Source of the DNA: an uncultured Lachnospiraceae bacterium
Lineage (GTDB): Bacteria; Bacillota; Clostridia; Lachnospirales; Lachnospiraceae
Direction of reading: 5' to 3'
Length of the DNA stretch: 64,000 nucleotides
Assembly (NCBI GenBank): GCA_934343915.1
Contig: CAKRIL010000003.1
Location: 37,068-101,067 of the forward strand
In this document: one piece after another, positions 1 to 8,491 of the stretch
Numbering within the stretch: position 1 is the first letter of the stretch
Layout: each line of letters starts with the position of its first letter
Notes under the pieces: model-generated
The model's input: only the letters and a program-made list of their open reading frames with translations
The model's database searches: none
What the model was told of the DNA's origin: nothing
Translations under genes and position numbers: made by a program

Positions 1-186
1 CCAAAGCTCACCTGAGCTGATCTCCTCAAGTCCTGCAATCATACGAAGAGTTGTAGACTTACCACAACCAGATGGTCCTACGAAAATGATGAATTCCTTA
101 TCTTCAATGTCAAGGTTGAAATCCTTAACTGCAACGAATCCGTTTGGATATACCTTACAAACGTTTTTAAGTGATAAACTAGCCAT
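1..186 (-). CDS. Sugar ABC transporter ATP-binding protein, MsmK/UgpC/MalK type (N-terminal part, runs off window)
   Basis: Only the first 62 codons are inside the window. They read as a typical MalK-family start (MASLSLKNVCKVYPNG), followed by the Walker A motif GPSGCGKSTT and TLRMIAGLEEISSG. Members of this family energise multiple-sugar ABC importers from the cytoplasmic face, and one ATPase often serves several permease pairs. The ATG has an AGGAGG site 7 bases upstream. The 3' part lies left of the window, so the C-terminal regulatory domain cannot be seen. The gene stands alone here with no permease beside it, which fits a shared ATPase. The family call is firm; the sugar is unknown. 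Confidence 0.85.
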   Translation of the reverse strand, partial: MASLSLKNVCKVYPNGFVAVKDFNLDIEDKEFIIFVGPSGCGKSTTLRMIAGLEEISSGELW

Positions 187-381
187 TATAATACCTCCTA
201 AAAGTTTTTCCGTTTTTCACTATCATCATTCTACAATAATGCTTGTTCAAATGCCATACCTCAAATAGCCGAAAATCTTTGTGCGATTTTGTGGATTTTG
301 CATATAGACATGCTATTATTTACTTTTTTATTGCACTTTATACAAAAAACCTTCTGTTTATTGCTTTTTTTGTGCAAAGAC

Positions 382-410
382 TTGTTTATTTTTATTGTTT
401 ATGGTATAAA
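382..410 (+). promoter_or_regulatory. Sigma-A-like promoter of yjfB
   Basis: TTGTTT at 382-387 and TATAAA at 405-410 are separated by 17 bases. The start codon of the downstream gene lies about 60 bases further on. The surrounding 187-468 region is AT-rich and otherwise empty. Confidence 0.55.
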
Positions 411-468
411 GTAAGTAAGAAACTTGTAAATGTACTTTTCACTATACATAATGGAAATGAGGTATTTT

Positions 469-645
469 ATGGATATAGCAGCACTTTCCGCAAGCATGAG
501 TCTTGCCGATGTCAACTCACAGGTCGGCATAGCTGTTCTTGCAAAGAATCTTGACACAATTGAGGAGCTTGGCGACGGCATGAAGAAGATGATGGAGCTG
601 TCAGTCAACCCTAACCTCGGCGCGAACATTGACGTAACAGTATAG
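469..645 (+). CDS. yjfB: YjfB family putative motility protein
   Basis: This is a 58-residue protein beginning MDIAALSASMSLADV and containing QVGIAVLAKNLDTIEE. It matches the small YjfB/putative motility protein family, which often sits in flagellar regulons of Firmicutes; the biochemical role is unknown. The start at 469 was chosen because family members begin with this MDIA segment. In-frame ATGs at 430, 451 and 457 would add a non-conserved N-terminus. The ribosome site (AGG, 9 bases upstream) is weak. A sigma-A-like promoter precedes it and a perfect 16-bp hairpin follows. It suggests a flagellated host, although no flagellar genes are in the window. Confidence 0.75.
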   Translation: MDIAALSASMSLADVNSQVGIAVLAKNLDTIEELGDGMKKMMELSVNPNLGANIDVTV

Positions 646-667
646 CAGTGCCATTCACCCTCAACAG

Positions 668-706
668 ATACGGCACCGGAAATGCACTACATTTCCGGTG
701 CCGTAT
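668..706. terminator. Bidirectional intrinsic terminator between yjfB and cvfB
   Basis: A perfect 16-bp inverted repeat (668-683 and 691-706) closes on a 7-base loop. T-rich sequence follows on the + side. It sits between two convergent genes and can end both transcripts. Confidence 0.85.
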
Positions 707-709
707 TTA

Positions 710-1537
710 TTATTTCAATCTTATTGATGTCTCTGAAAGCTCTATTTTTCCCTCTTTTAAAAGCTTTCCTACCGCTCTCTTAAAGGATGCCTTGCTCATG
801 CCGAGCTCCCTCTTGATTACCTCAGGCGATGCCTTGTCGCTGAACGGAAGAACCCCGTCGAACTCTTCTATGGTCTCAAGAATCTTCGCAGCATCATCAT
901 CTCTCTGAAGATATCCCACCTCGCGCACTGCAAGCTCAAGTCTTCCGTCCGCAGTCACATTCGTCACTCGGAGTCCCGTAAGTGTCTCTCCGACACTCAG
1001 CACACCATAGCACTCCTTCTTAGGTATAAGTCCCTGATACATGTCGTCAACCGCAACATACATTCCGAACTTTTCAATATACTGATATGCGGTTCCACTC
1101 ACCATGTCGCCGCGCTTGTACTGTGTGGTGGTCTTAAGATACTTATACACGTTCATGGTCGCACACAGTCTGCTGCTCTTATCAACATATAATGCTACAA
1201 GGCAGTTGTCACCCGGACGAACCCTGTATGTCTGCTCCTTAAACGGCAGGAACAGATCCTTCTCAAGTCCCCAGTCAAGGAATGCTCCTATCTTGCCCGT
1301 ATCCTTAACCTCAAGCCTTGCCGCCTCTCCGAGCACAAGTGCAGGTCTTCTCGTCGTCGCAAGAAGTCTGTCCTGTGAATCTCTGTATATGAATACGCTG
1401 AGTGTATCACCTATCGCAGCATTCTCCGGAACCTGCTTTTTCGGAAGAAGCACACGCTCCTCCTCATCCCCGAGATACACTCCGAAATCCGTCTTTTTAA
1501 CTATCGCTAAATCCTGAATCTCTCCAATTCTTATCAT
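710..1537 (-). CDS. cvfB: CvfB-like S1-domain RNA-binding protein
   Basis: The 275-residue product carries tandem S1/OB-like RNA-binding units (IGEIQDLAIVKKTDFGVYLG; GKIGAFLDWGLEKDLFLPFKEQ; GDMVSGTAYQYIEKFGMYVAV). It ends in a winged-helix segment (SPEVIKRELGMSKASFKRAVGKLLKEGKIEL). That is the architecture of CvfB/YitL, a cytoplasmic RNA-binding regulator in Firmicutes. The ATG at 1537 has GGAGG at good spacing; a longer version from 1561 would begin at a codon without a ribosome site. It lies 20 bases downstream of the thioesterase gene and is probably cotranscribed with it. Confidence 0.88.
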   Translation of the reverse strand: MIRIGEIQDLAIVKKTDFGVYLGDEEERVLLPKKQVPENAAIGDTLSVFIYRDSQDRLLATTRRPALVLGEAARLEVKDTGKIGAFLDWGLEKDLFLPFKEQTYRVRPGDNCLVALYVDKSSRLCATMNVYKYLKTTTQYKRGDMVSGTAYQYIEKFGMYVAVDDMYQGLIPKKECYGVLSVGETLTGLRVTNVTADGRLELAVREVGYLQRDDDAAKILETIEEFDGVLPFSDKASPEVIKRELGMSKASFKRAVGKLLKEGKIELSETSIRLK

Positions 1538-1557
1538 CGTAATCCTCCATTCATATA

Positions 1558-2280
1558 TCACTGCTCAAATACAACTATCGCATTAATGCTGCCATCCGCA
1601 TCCTTAAGGCACACATAATATCTGCCGTCCTGCCATCCCGTATACGGATGAAACGTGTCACCCATTACCGCAGATTTCTTATATTCGGCAAGCATTCTCT
1701 TTATCGGCTTCTTCGCACCGTCCGGCTCATTCCGGTCAAAGAGTGACATCGCTATATTAATATACTGTCCGTTATTCACATGATTGTTGGTATCAATCAT
1801 ATCCGCCCTCACGTCAATAGCCGCCTCTTCGCAGAGTCCCTCAGGAAGTGCTATCTTGCGCGGGAGATATTCCATGTCAAGCTTCTCACCAAGTCCGTAA
1901 TGCTCTATCTGCTCCGCATCAGGCTTCATAGGTCTTAAGCTCTTAATATTCATATACGACCACAGCGAAGCCGCCTTCACAAGTATATTTCCGTTCTCGT
2001 CCTCAAGCCAGAAATTACGGTTGCCGTAAAAGCCCTTGAACTCATAAGGCACCGTACACACCTTAACATTGTCGCAGAAGGATGGCAGTGTATCTATATC
2101 AATCTGCCAGTTGAGCAAAAACCACGCGGCATCACGTTCTGCCACATAATCGATACCTACTCCTGCATCCTCCGAATGGAATGACGAACAATTCTGAAAC
2201 AGGTTAATGAGCGCCGGAATCGTGAGCTTCCTGTCATTTGCACACTCCGAATACCTGATTCTTGCATTATAGCTGTACAT
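1558..2280 (-). CDS. Acyl-ACP thioesterase (FatA/FatB-like)
   Basis: The 240-residue protein has two hotdog halves typical of bacterial acyl-ACP thioesterases. The first holds MYSYNARIRYSECANDRKLT and WFLLNWQIDID; the second holds IDVRADMIDTNNHVNNGQYI, which contains the conserved N-x-H-V-N-N-x-Y segment. Such enzymes release fatty acids from acyl carrier protein in the cytoplasm. The ATG at 2280 is preceded by GGGGGA six bases upstream. A longer frame reaching 2439 is rejected because it would run through a tRNA gene. The physiological substrate length cannot be read from sequence. Confidence 0.85.
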   Translation of the reverse strand: MYSYNARIRYSECANDRKLTIPALINLFQNCSSFHSEDAGVGIDYVAERDAAWFLLNWQIDIDTLPSFCDNVKVCTVPYEFKGFYGNRNFWLEDENGNILVKAASLWSYMNIKSLRPMKPDAEQIEHYGLGEKLDMEYLPRKIALPEGLCEEAAIDVRADMIDTNNHVNNGQYINIAMSLFDRNEPDGAKKPIKRMLAEYKKSAVMGDTFHPYTGWQDGRYYVCLKDADGSINAIVVFEQ

Positions 2281-2307
2281 AAGCATCCCCCTTTTCACCG
2301 TATAAAG

Positions 2308-2340
2308 TAAAAAGCACATTACAGTCTCCCATAATGTGCT
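2308..2340 (-). terminator. Intrinsic terminator after tRNA-Ser
   Basis: On the minus strand a perfect 9-bp stem (AGCACATTA/TAATGTGCT, 10-base loop) is followed by TTTTTA. It starts 10 bases beyond the tRNA-Ser 3' end and so ends the two-tRNA transcript. Confidence 0.8.
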
Positions 2341-2349
2341 CGACGCAAA

Positions 2350-2437
2350 CGGAAACGGCGGGATTCGAACCCGCGTGCCGGTTGCCCGACAACTTGATTT
2401 CGAGTCAAGCTCGTTATGGCCACTTCGATACGTTTCC
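2350..2437 (-). tRNA. tRNA-Ser (anticodon CGA)
   Basis: The minus strand folds as a class II tRNA with a 7-bp acceptor (GGAAACG/CGTTTCC). The anticodon arm is CTTGA-CTCGAAA-TCAAG with anticodon CGA. It has a long variable arm and a T arm containing GGTTCGAATCC. The discriminator base is G and the CCA end is not encoded. The anticodon reads UCG serine codons. Confidence 0.95.
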
Positions 2438-2477
2438 ATAGATTGTTGTAAAGTCTTAAAAGACCTATTATACCAAC

Positions 2478-2505
2478 AAAGGCATCACGCTGACGTGATG
2501 CCTTT
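2478..2505. repeat. 12-bp inverted repeat between the two tRNA genes
   Basis: AAAGGCATCACG and its exact complement flank a 4-base loop, directly after the tRNA-Gln 3' end. The following T-run is short and interrupted, so it may be a partial terminator or a processing hairpin in a tRNA-Gln/tRNA-Ser transcript. Confidence 0.6.
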
Positions 2506-2507
2506 AA

Positions 2508-2579
2508 CTGGGCTACCAGGGCTCGAACCTGGAAATGCTGGAGTCAGAGTCCAGTGCCTTACCATTTGGCTATAGCCCA
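2508..2579 (-). tRNA. tRNA-Gln (anticodon CUG)
   Basis: The minus strand gives a 7-bp acceptor (TGGGCTA/TAGCCCA) with discriminator G, as usual for glutamine tRNA. The D arm holds AGCCAAATGGTAAGGC. The anticodon arm is CTGGA-CTCTGAC-TCCAG with anticodon CUG, and the T arm has GGTTCGAGCCC. CCA is not encoded. Confidence 0.95.
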
Positions 2580-2613
2580 ATGTGTACTGCGCTCTTGCGC
2601 TGCAACATGATGT

Positions 2614-2642
2614 ATTATATATCACCTTTTTTGAAAATGCAA
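2614..2642 (-). promoter_or_regulatory. Promoter of the tRNA-Gln/tRNA-Ser unit
   Basis: On the minus strand TTGCAT (2637-2642) and TATAAT (2614-2619) are separated by exactly 17 bases, about 35 bases before the tRNA-Gln 5' end. Confidence 0.8.
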
Positions 2643-2714
2643 GTACTTTTTTGAAATTTTTTAATTTTTTTTAATATATATAAAACTGCTGCATTTTACA
2701 GGGAGTTTCCGGTG

Positions 2715-3443
2715 CTATCCCTCTATAAGCTGCCTTGTGTACGGCTCCTTCGGATTGTCAAAAAGCTCCTGTGTCTCCCCGCTCTCAACAATATGTCCGT
2801 CCTTCATGACAATAATTCTGTCGCAAAGCTGGTACACAACATCAATATCATGCGATATGAATATATATGTGAGCCCGAATTCTTCCTTAAGCTCCAGCAG
2901 CAGCTCCATAATCTGAGCCTGTATCGTCACATCAAGCGCCGATAACGGTTCATCCGCTATTACAAGCTGCGGGCGCGCAATAAGTGCCGCGGCAATGCTT
3001 ATTCTCTGTCTCTGTCCGCCGCTGAGCTGTGAAGGATGTCTGCGTGCATACGTTGCATCAAGCCCGACACGCACAAGCATATCGTCAATCCTCTCATCAA
3101 GCGCCTTCTTATCCTTCACCCCTGACAGAATGAGCGGTTCCTTAAGTATTCTTCCGACAGTCCAAGCCGGATTAAGTGACGAATACGGATCCTGAAAAAT
3201 CATCTGCGGTCTTTTTGACATATGGACAATTTCCCCGTCATACAGCGGATTCATACCGAGAATCGTCTTCGACAATGTGGACTTGCCGCAGCCCGATTCC
3301 CCGACAATTCCGAGTATTTCCCCTTCATTGACATCAAAATTAATGTCATACAACACCTGTTTTTTTGATGTACGGGCAAAAATTGATTTTGTGTTATTCT
3401 TATAATATGCATTAAGCTGTCTTACTTCAAGAATATGTCCCAT
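2715..3443 (-). CDS. Oligopeptide-type ABC transporter ATPase (OppF/DppF-like)
   Basis: The 242-residue ATPase has Walker A GESGCGKST near residue 52, the signature LSGGQRQRISIAAAL, Walker B LVIADEPLSALD and the switch His in FISHDID. It is the second ATPase of a peptide-family importer, beside an OppD-like partner. It ends at PKEPYTRQLIEG, close to the core domain, so it lacks most of the C-terminal extension seen in many OppF proteins. It is last in the operon, 12 bases after oppD. GGAGAGG precedes the ATG. Confidence 0.85.
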   Translation of the reverse strand: MGHILEVRQLNAYYKNNTKSIFARTSKKQVLYDINFDVNEGEILGIVGESGCGKSTLSKTILGMNPLYDGEIVHMSKRPQMIFQDPYSSLNPAWTVGRILKEPLILSGVKDKKALDERIDDMLVRVGLDATYARRHPSQLSGGQRQRISIAAALIARPQLVIADEPLSALDVTIQAQIMELLLELKEEFGLTYIFISHDIDVVYQLCDRIIVMKDGHIVESGETQELFDNPKEPYTRQLIEG

Positions 3444-3455
3444 TGTCCTCTCCGT

Positions 3456-4277
3456 CTATCCCTTGATTCCTGCTCTGATTCTTCTGCTCCTGTCGGGTAT
3501 CGCAGCTATAAGCTGTCTTGTATACTCCTCCTTAGGTTTTGCAAAGATATCCTCCACGGTTCCCTGCTCCACAACCATTCCTCTGCACATTACCACAACC
3601 CTGTCGGCAAAGTTCCTCAACAGCTTCAGGTCATGAGTAATAAATATGATACCCATATTATACTCCGTGCGCATTCTTTCAATAAGCTCGATAATTCCCT
3701 TCTGAGTGGTCACATCGAGCGCCGTCGTCGGCTCATCACACAGAAGATATCCCGGTCTGCATATTGTTCCCATCGCAATCATCACACGCTGGCGCATACC
3801 TCCCGACAGCTCATGAGGATAGCTCGAATATATCCTCTCCGGCTGTTCAAGCCTCGCATCCTCAAGTGCCGACAATGCACGCTCCTTAAGCTGCGCCTTT
3901 AAAAGTCTTCCCTCATGAAGTTTTACCGCCTCCTCAAGCTGCTTTCCTATGCGCATAGCAGGGTTAAGGCTTGTCATCGGCTCCTGAAAAATCATCGCTA
4001 TCTCGCCGCCTCTTACCTTAGAGAACGCGGCTTCGTCAAGCTGTGTAAGCACCTTTCCGTCAAGACTTATGCTTCCATTCGTTATCTCTGCCGCCGGATT
4101 TAAAAGTCCCATAATCGAAAGTGCCGTCATCGTCTTACCGGAGCCGGACTCTCCAACTATTCCGAGGACTTCACCACGGCTGACCGACATACTCACTTCA
4201 TCAAGCACGCGCCTGTCACCGAACTGTACCGTAAGCTTCTCTATCTCAAGCATATGCTGGCACTCCTTTTCCATCAT
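3456..4277 (-). CDS. Oligopeptide-type ABC transporter ATPase (OppD/DppD-like)
   Basis: The 273-residue ATPase has Walker A GESGSGKTM, signature LSGGMRQRVMIAM, Walker B YLLCDEPTTALD and FITHDLK, followed by EEYTRQLIAAIP. These features identify the first ATPase of a peptide/nickel-family importer. The start overlaps the oppC stop as ATGA. Another in-frame ATG at 4253 (MLEIEKLTVQF) matches the usual family start and has AAGGAG nine bases upstream, so either may be used. It works with the permease pair and binding protein encoded upstream. Confidence 0.87.
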   Translation of the reverse strand: MMEKECQHMLEIEKLTVQFGDRRVLDEVSMSVSRGEVLGIVGESGSGKTMTALSIMGLLNPAAEITNGSISLDGKVLTQLDEAAFSKVRGGEIAMIFQEPMTSLNPAMRIGKQLEEAVKLHEGRLLKAQLKERALSALEDARLEQPERIYSSYPHELSGGMRQRVMIAMGTICRPGYLLCDEPTTALDVTTQKGIIELIERMRTEYNMGIIFITHDLKLLRNFADRVVVMCRGMVVEQGTVEDIFAKPKEEYTRQLIAAIPDRSRRIRAGIKG

Positions 4278-5116
4278 ATCTCCTCATCCGCAGTCTTTAC
4301 CCTTATGCCTTCGGCAAGGAGTGAAAAACCAAGTACAAAAAGCACAATCGTCATTCCCGGCATAACCGCATACCAAGGTGCCGTGAACAGATAGCTCTGT
4401 GCATCCGACAGCATGCTTCCAAGGCTCGCATCAGGCGGCTGTATGCCTATTCCAAGATAGCTCAGTCCTGCCTCCGCAAGCACCGCATTGTTGAATCCGA
4501 TTGTCACCGTGACAAACAGGGTCGGAAGTATATTGGGAAATATATGTCTGAATATGATTCTTAAACTTCCCGCGCCCATAAGGCCTGCGCTCTTTACAAA
4601 GTCGCGTTCCTTAAGGCTTATATACTCGCTTCTTACGATGCGGGCAAAGCTCGGAATGAACAGGATTCCGAGTGCAATAATTACATTGTACTTACCCGGT
4701 CCTGCAATACTGACTATTACAAGTGCAAGAAGTATGCTCGGAAATCCGTTGAGTGCATCATTGATTCTCATGACTATCTCATCAACGATTCCTCCGTAAT
4801 ATCCCGTAACCGCTCCTATTATGGTTCCTATGCTCCCTCCGATGGCGACAGTTGACACCGCCACCAGCCCCGTCATGCTTATCCCCTTGAGAACACGGCT
4901 GAAAATATCCCTTCCGAAATTATCCGTTCCCATTATATGCTTCAGACATGGTGACATAAATTTCTCAGAGGCATTCATGGCATTCGGGTCATACGGTGTA
5001 TGTATAAGACCAACGAACATCAATATGACAAAAGCAGCCGTCAGGGCTCCTCCCGTCACAATATACATATTCTTCTTTCTCAGTGTTCCCTTGCGGGCTT
5101 TTGTCCTGTTTTTCAT
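4274..5116 (-). CDS. Oligopeptide-type ABC transporter permease (OppC/DppC-like)
   Basis: This inner-membrane permease of about 280 residues has an N-terminal membrane helix (MYIVTGGALTAAFVILMFVG). The OppC signature GTDNFGRDIFSRVLKG and the BPD_transp_1 EAA-like loop (REDY-type segment SLKERDFVKSAGLMGAG) follow. It ends in a pair of helices. The ATG at 5116 follows GTGAGG; a GTG at 5125 that overlaps the oppB stop is the alternative. It pairs with the OppB-like subunit to form the translocation channel. The solute may be peptides or another family-5 substrate. Confidence 0.86.
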   Translation of the reverse strand: MKNRTKARKGTLRKKNMYIVTGGALTAAFVILMFVGLIHTPYDPNAMNASEKFMSPCLKHIMGTDNFGRDIFSRVLKGISMTGLVAVSTVAIGGSIGTIIGAVTGYYGGIVDEIVMRINDALNGFPSILLALVIVSIAGPGKYNVIIALGILFIPSFARIVRSEYISLKERDFVKSAGLMGAGSLRIIFRHIFPNILPTLFVTVTIGFNNAVLAEAGLSYLGIGIQPPDASLGSMLSDAQSYLFTAPWYAVMPGMTIVLFVLGFSLLAEGIRVKTADEEI

Positions 5117-5121
5117 ATGCC

Positions 5122-6081
5122 TCACTGTTCTCTGACCCTCGGGTCAATATACCTGTACAGAATATCAACCACAAAATACACAATAACAACCGCCGATACG
5201 ATATAGAGCATAAGCGCCTGAACAACAGGATAATCTCTCGTAGATATCGACGACACAAGAAGTCTGCCGATTCCCGGAAGTCCGAACACCTGCTCAACAA
5301 CTATACTTCCCGCTGCTATCTCCGCCGCTATGACACCTATGAAGGTTACTACCGGAATCATGGCATTCTTAAGCACATGTCCAAATAGCACACGCCATCT
5401 GCGCGCACCCTTGCTGTATGCAGTTCTCACATAGTCGGACTTAAGCTGCGTGATAATCGAATTACGAAGAAACTTCGCAGTCATGGCTGCCTTGGGTATC
5501 GCTACCGTCACAGCCGGGAAAAGCATATATCTTATGTATCCCAACACGTTTTCCTTATAACTTACATATCCTCCCGGCGTAAACCATCTCATGATGAGGC
5601 CGAAAAAATATATGATTATTATTCCGAGAAAAAACGACGGAATGCTCATTGTGAACTGCGAAAGTACGTTGAGCACGCCATCAACCCATCTGTGCTTCGT
5701 TCCTCCCCAAAATATACCGATGGGAATTGAAAATATTATGATAAGCACCAGTGACATTCCTGCAAGTGTAAGCGTCACCGGCAGCTTACCCGCGATAAGG
5801 CGTGTCACCGCCATCTGTTCGTTGAGATTCTCCTGATAGCGGTAACTTCTGCCCAAATCACCTGTCAGAACGCCCTTAAGCCAATTCATATAGCGTTCCG
5901 GCATAGAAGCATTAAGCCCAAGCTGCTCGCGCAGTGCCTCCACCTTCTCCTCAGTCGCCTCCGTTCCGAGAATCGAGAGCGCAGGGTCACCCGGTATCAC
6001 CTGAAATATGAGAAACACCAGCATTGATATGAGAAAAAGTGTCAGTATAAGAGTTATCAGCTTCTTTAAAATGTATTTCAT
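5122..6081 (-). CDS. Oligopeptide-type ABC transporter permease (OppB/DppB-like)
   Basis: The 319-residue membrane protein begins with the typical OppB helix MKYILKKLITLILTLFLISM, followed by IFQVIPGDPAL and the segment EALREQLGLNASMPERY. Several further helices and the cytoplasmic loop SDYVRTAYSKGARRWRVLFGH follow, ending RYIDPRVREQ. Length and motifs agree with the family. GGGAGAATAGT precedes the ATG. It is the first permease gene after the binding protein, 38 bases downstream of it. Confidence 0.88.
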   Translation of the reverse strand: MKYILKKLITLILTLFLISMLVFLIFQVIPGDPALSILGTEATEEKVEALREQLGLNASMPERYMNWLKGVLTGDLGRSYRYQENLNEQMAVTRLIAGKLPVTLTLAGMSLVLIIIFSIPIGIFWGGTKHRWVDGVLNVLSQFTMSIPSFFLGIIIIYFFGLIMRWFTPGGYVSYKENVLGYIRYMLFPAVTVAIPKAAMTAKFLRNSIITQLKSDYVRTAYSKGARRWRVLFGHVLKNAMIPVVTFIGVIAAEIAAGSIVVEQVFGLPGIGRLLVSSISTRDYPVVQALMLYIVSAVVIVYFVVDILYRYIDPRVREQ

Positions 6082-6119
6082 ACTATTCTCCCATGCCGCT
6101 GATGGCGGCAGATATTACA

Positions 6120-7658
6120 TTACTCTGTCCAGTATACATACTTCATATCCTGTACATAGATAGGATAGAAGCGGTAGCCTGCAAGCTTCTTATTCATCGC
6201 AATAAGCACAGGCGGAACTACGGTGTACACCGAAGCCGCATCCTCATAGAGCATGGTCTGAAGCTTTCTGTAGCCTTCCGTTATCTCTTCACTGTCAAGT
6301 GAAGTGGAAATCTTCTTATATAATGCATCGAACTCCTCATTGCTGTATCCGATGAAGTTATTCTTTGCGTCCGACTGGTATCTTACAAGGAGATAGCTTG
6401 GTGTAAGGGAACCTGCGATACCTGATATGGTGCTCTCAAAATTTCTTCCCTTGTACACGTCATCGAGCCATGTTGACCAGTCAACCTTATTAATCTTAGC
6501 CGTAATTCCGACTTCCTTGAGCTGCTCAACAATAACCTGTGCCGTATCAATATGCATCTGATAATTGGACGGAACGGTTATCTCCATCTCAAAGCCATCA
6601 GGGTAGCCGGCCTCCGTAAGAAGCTCCTTTGCCTTATCGACATCATGCGGATATCCTGTATCGACATAGCAGTCATAGCCCGGAACCATGCTTGTTCCTA
6701 CGGTCTGTCCTCTGCCGCCGAACACGAACTCATTTATCGCATCCCTGTCAACAGCGTAACATAATGCCTGTCTAACGCGCACATCATCAAAAGGTGCAAC
6801 CGCATTGTTAAGATACAATGCCTGTACTACATTAGAGCCGTTGCTTCCTATATTATATGAAGCTGAGAGCTCATTTGCCTGATCATCCGTGAGATACGGA
6901 TATATGTCAATGCTTCCCGCCTGAAGTTCCATCATGGCGGATTCTGCACTTGCAACAATCTTAAATGTTACCTTGTCAAGATATGGAAGCCCTTCTCTCC
7001 AGTAATACTCATTTCTTGAGAGGACAACTCCCTCCTGCGGAACATAGGAATCCAACTTAAAAGGACCGGTTCCTATAATCTCGCCTGTTTCACTCGATGA
7101 TGCCGGAATAATGTCTGCCGTAAGGTAGTATATAATCTCCGAATTGGCCTCCGAGAGGACGATATTGATAGTAGACTGGTCCACAATTTCAACACTTGAT
7201 ATTATTGAAAGTGCCTTAACAAGAGGCGTTCCGTCAAGAAGCCCCGAGCATCTCTCAATCGAATATTTTACATCTTCGGCAGTCACCGGTGTACCATCGG
7301 AGAACTTGATTCCATCCCTCAGCTTGAAGGTATAGGTAAGTCCGTCTGTTGATATGGTATAATCCTCTGCTACCGCAGGTGTCACGTTGCCATTCTCGTC
7401 GGAAACTACAAGTCCCTCGAAAATGTTAAACAGTACCTCTTTTGTTCCTGCCGCTACTGCTAAATGTGGGTCAAGACTATCGATATCCTGCTGTATTCCT
7501 ACAACAACCTCGCCGCCGGCAACTGCTGTTCCGGTGGTCTCGGAAACACTATCCGAAGGCTTCTCTCCTCCCTTGCCGCCCGAACAGCCGGTCAGTGCAG
7601 CAGAAAGTACCGTTACTACCACACACATAAGACTAAGTCTCTTAAAAAAGTTCTTCAT
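6120..7658 (-). CDS. Peptide-type solute-binding lipoprotein (ABC family 5)
   Basis: The 512-residue protein opens with a lipoprotein signal (MKNFFKRLSLMCVVVTVLSA) and lipobox LTGC, with lipidated Cys25. The body shows family-5 signatures: PAVAEDYTISTDGLTYTFKLRDGIKFSDG and VRQALCYAVDRDAI, plus KAKELLTEAGYPDGFEMEI. It would capture the solute outside the membrane and deliver it to the OppBC-like channel. It is the first gene of a five-gene operon driven by the promoter at 7698-7726. The substrate cannot be fixed from sequence; peptides are likeliest, and nickel or glycosides are possible in this family. Confidence 0.9.
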   Translation of the reverse strand: MKNFFKRLSLMCVVVTVLSAALTGCSGGKGGEKPSDSVSETTGTAVAGGEVVVGIQQDIDSLDPHLAVAAGTKEVLFNIFEGLVVSDENGNVTPAVAEDYTISTDGLTYTFKLRDGIKFSDGTPVTAEDVKYSIERCSGLLDGTPLVKALSIISSVEIVDQSTINIVLSEANSEIIYYLTADIIPASSSETGEIIGTGPFKLDSYVPQEGVVLSRNEYYWREGLPYLDKVTFKIVASAESAMMELQAGSIDIYPYLTDDQANELSASYNIGSNGSNVVQALYLNNAVAPFDDVRVRQALCYAVDRDAINEFVFGGRGQTVGTSMVPGYDCYVDTGYPHDVDKAKELLTEAGYPDGFEMEITVPSNYQMHIDTAQVIVEQLKEVGITAKINKVDWSTWLDDVYKGRNFESTISGIAGSLTPSYLLVRYQSDAKNNFIGYSNEEFDALYKKISTSLDSEEITEGYRKLQTMLYEDAASVYTVVPPVLIAMNKKLAGYRFYPIYVQDMKYVYWTE

Positions 7659-7697
7659 GTGATATTCTCCTTCTGAATAATATTTTATTGTTTTTCC

Positions 7698-7726
7698 ATT
7701 GTATACAATATACCATGTAAATGCAA
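7698..7726 (-). promoter_or_regulatory. Promoter of the oligopeptide-type transporter operon
   Basis: On the minus strand TTGCAT (7721-7726) and TACAAT (7698-7703) are 17 bases apart, about 40 bases before the binding-protein start codon. Confidence 0.75.
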
Positions 7727-7813
7727 TAGATTTTAATGTTTTTTTAATTATACATTTCCCATGCGATGTGATATACTGCTAGGTGACTAATTATAGAAAA
7801 GAGGTTTTACCAC

Positions 7814-8386
7814 ATGGCAGACAAATATCTACACCCCGACAAGGCACTGGCAATCAAGTACGTCATTGCAGCCTTTATGCTGTATATCTTAGATTATATT
7901 ATCCCGTTTTTAGGTTTAATATCCCTGATACTCCTTTTTCCGGGAATAAAGCAGTTTCTCAATGATGAGAACAATCACTTCAAGGCGGCATACAAATCAT
8001 TGAAGAAAATGACAGCCGCATATGCCATTATGCGTCTGGCTCGCCTGGTTCCTGAGACCGGATTATTCAAGGTATCTACACCGACCATCGTAATATATCT
8101 TGCAATGGGTATCGGAACAATATATTTCATATATGTGACACATTATTTTACGGAAGGAATTCTTCTCGAAGCAAAAAAGATTAAGGTTAATTATGTGAAG
8201 CTCGGTCTCAACACTCCATGGATTCTTTTGGGAGTATTCGTGATGGTACATTTTGTATGTACAGTCACCTTCAGGCAGCCTATTCCGAGCATAACCTGTG
8301 TTCTCGCACTCATGATATGCTTATATTACTGCATCAAGCTGTATCAGGCATTTCCTAAGGTATACGGAAGCAATACCGCAAAATAA
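7814..8386 (+). CDS. Small integral membrane protein, function unknown
   Basis: The 190-residue protein has about five hydrophobic segments: VIAAFMLYILDYIIPFLGLI, TIVIYLAMGIGTIYFIYVTH, WILLGVFVMVHFVCTVTF and SITCVLALMICLYYCIKLY are clear. A basic amphipathic stretch (HFKAAYKSLKKM) lies between the first segments. I do not recognise the family. AGAGGT precedes the ATG. It is divergent from the peptide transporter operon and convergent with amt, and it is followed by a strong terminator. Coding status is supported by the long open frame, ribosome site and terminator. Confidence 0.7.
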   Translation: MADKYLHPDKALAIKYVIAAFMLYILDYIIPFLGLISLILLFPGIKQFLNDENNHFKAAYKSLKKMTAAYAIMRLARLVPETGLFKVSTPTIVIYLAMGIGTIYFIYVTHYFTEGILLEAKKIKVNYVKLGLNTPWILLGVFVMVHFVCTVTFRQPIPSITCVLALMICLYYCIKLYQAFPKVYGSNTAK

Positions 8387-8400
8387 TATATACGCAGACC

Positions 8401-8433
8401 AAAACGGACTGAGCTTACGCCCAGTCCGTTTTT
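8401..8433. terminator. Intrinsic terminator between the membrane-protein gene and amt
   Basis: AACGGACTG and CAGTCCGTT form the stem, with a T-run on the + side and A-rich sequence upstream. It can therefore serve both convergent genes. Confidence 0.8.
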
Positions 8434-8491
8434 CATTTATCTTTTAAAGGAGTATTATATTGGCAGACCATTACGGTCTATAAAGCATATT

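Noticed and set aside
2281..2439. N-terminal extension of the thioesterase frame
   Set aside because: It runs through tRNA-Ser and a terminator; a proper ribosome site lies at the 2280 start.
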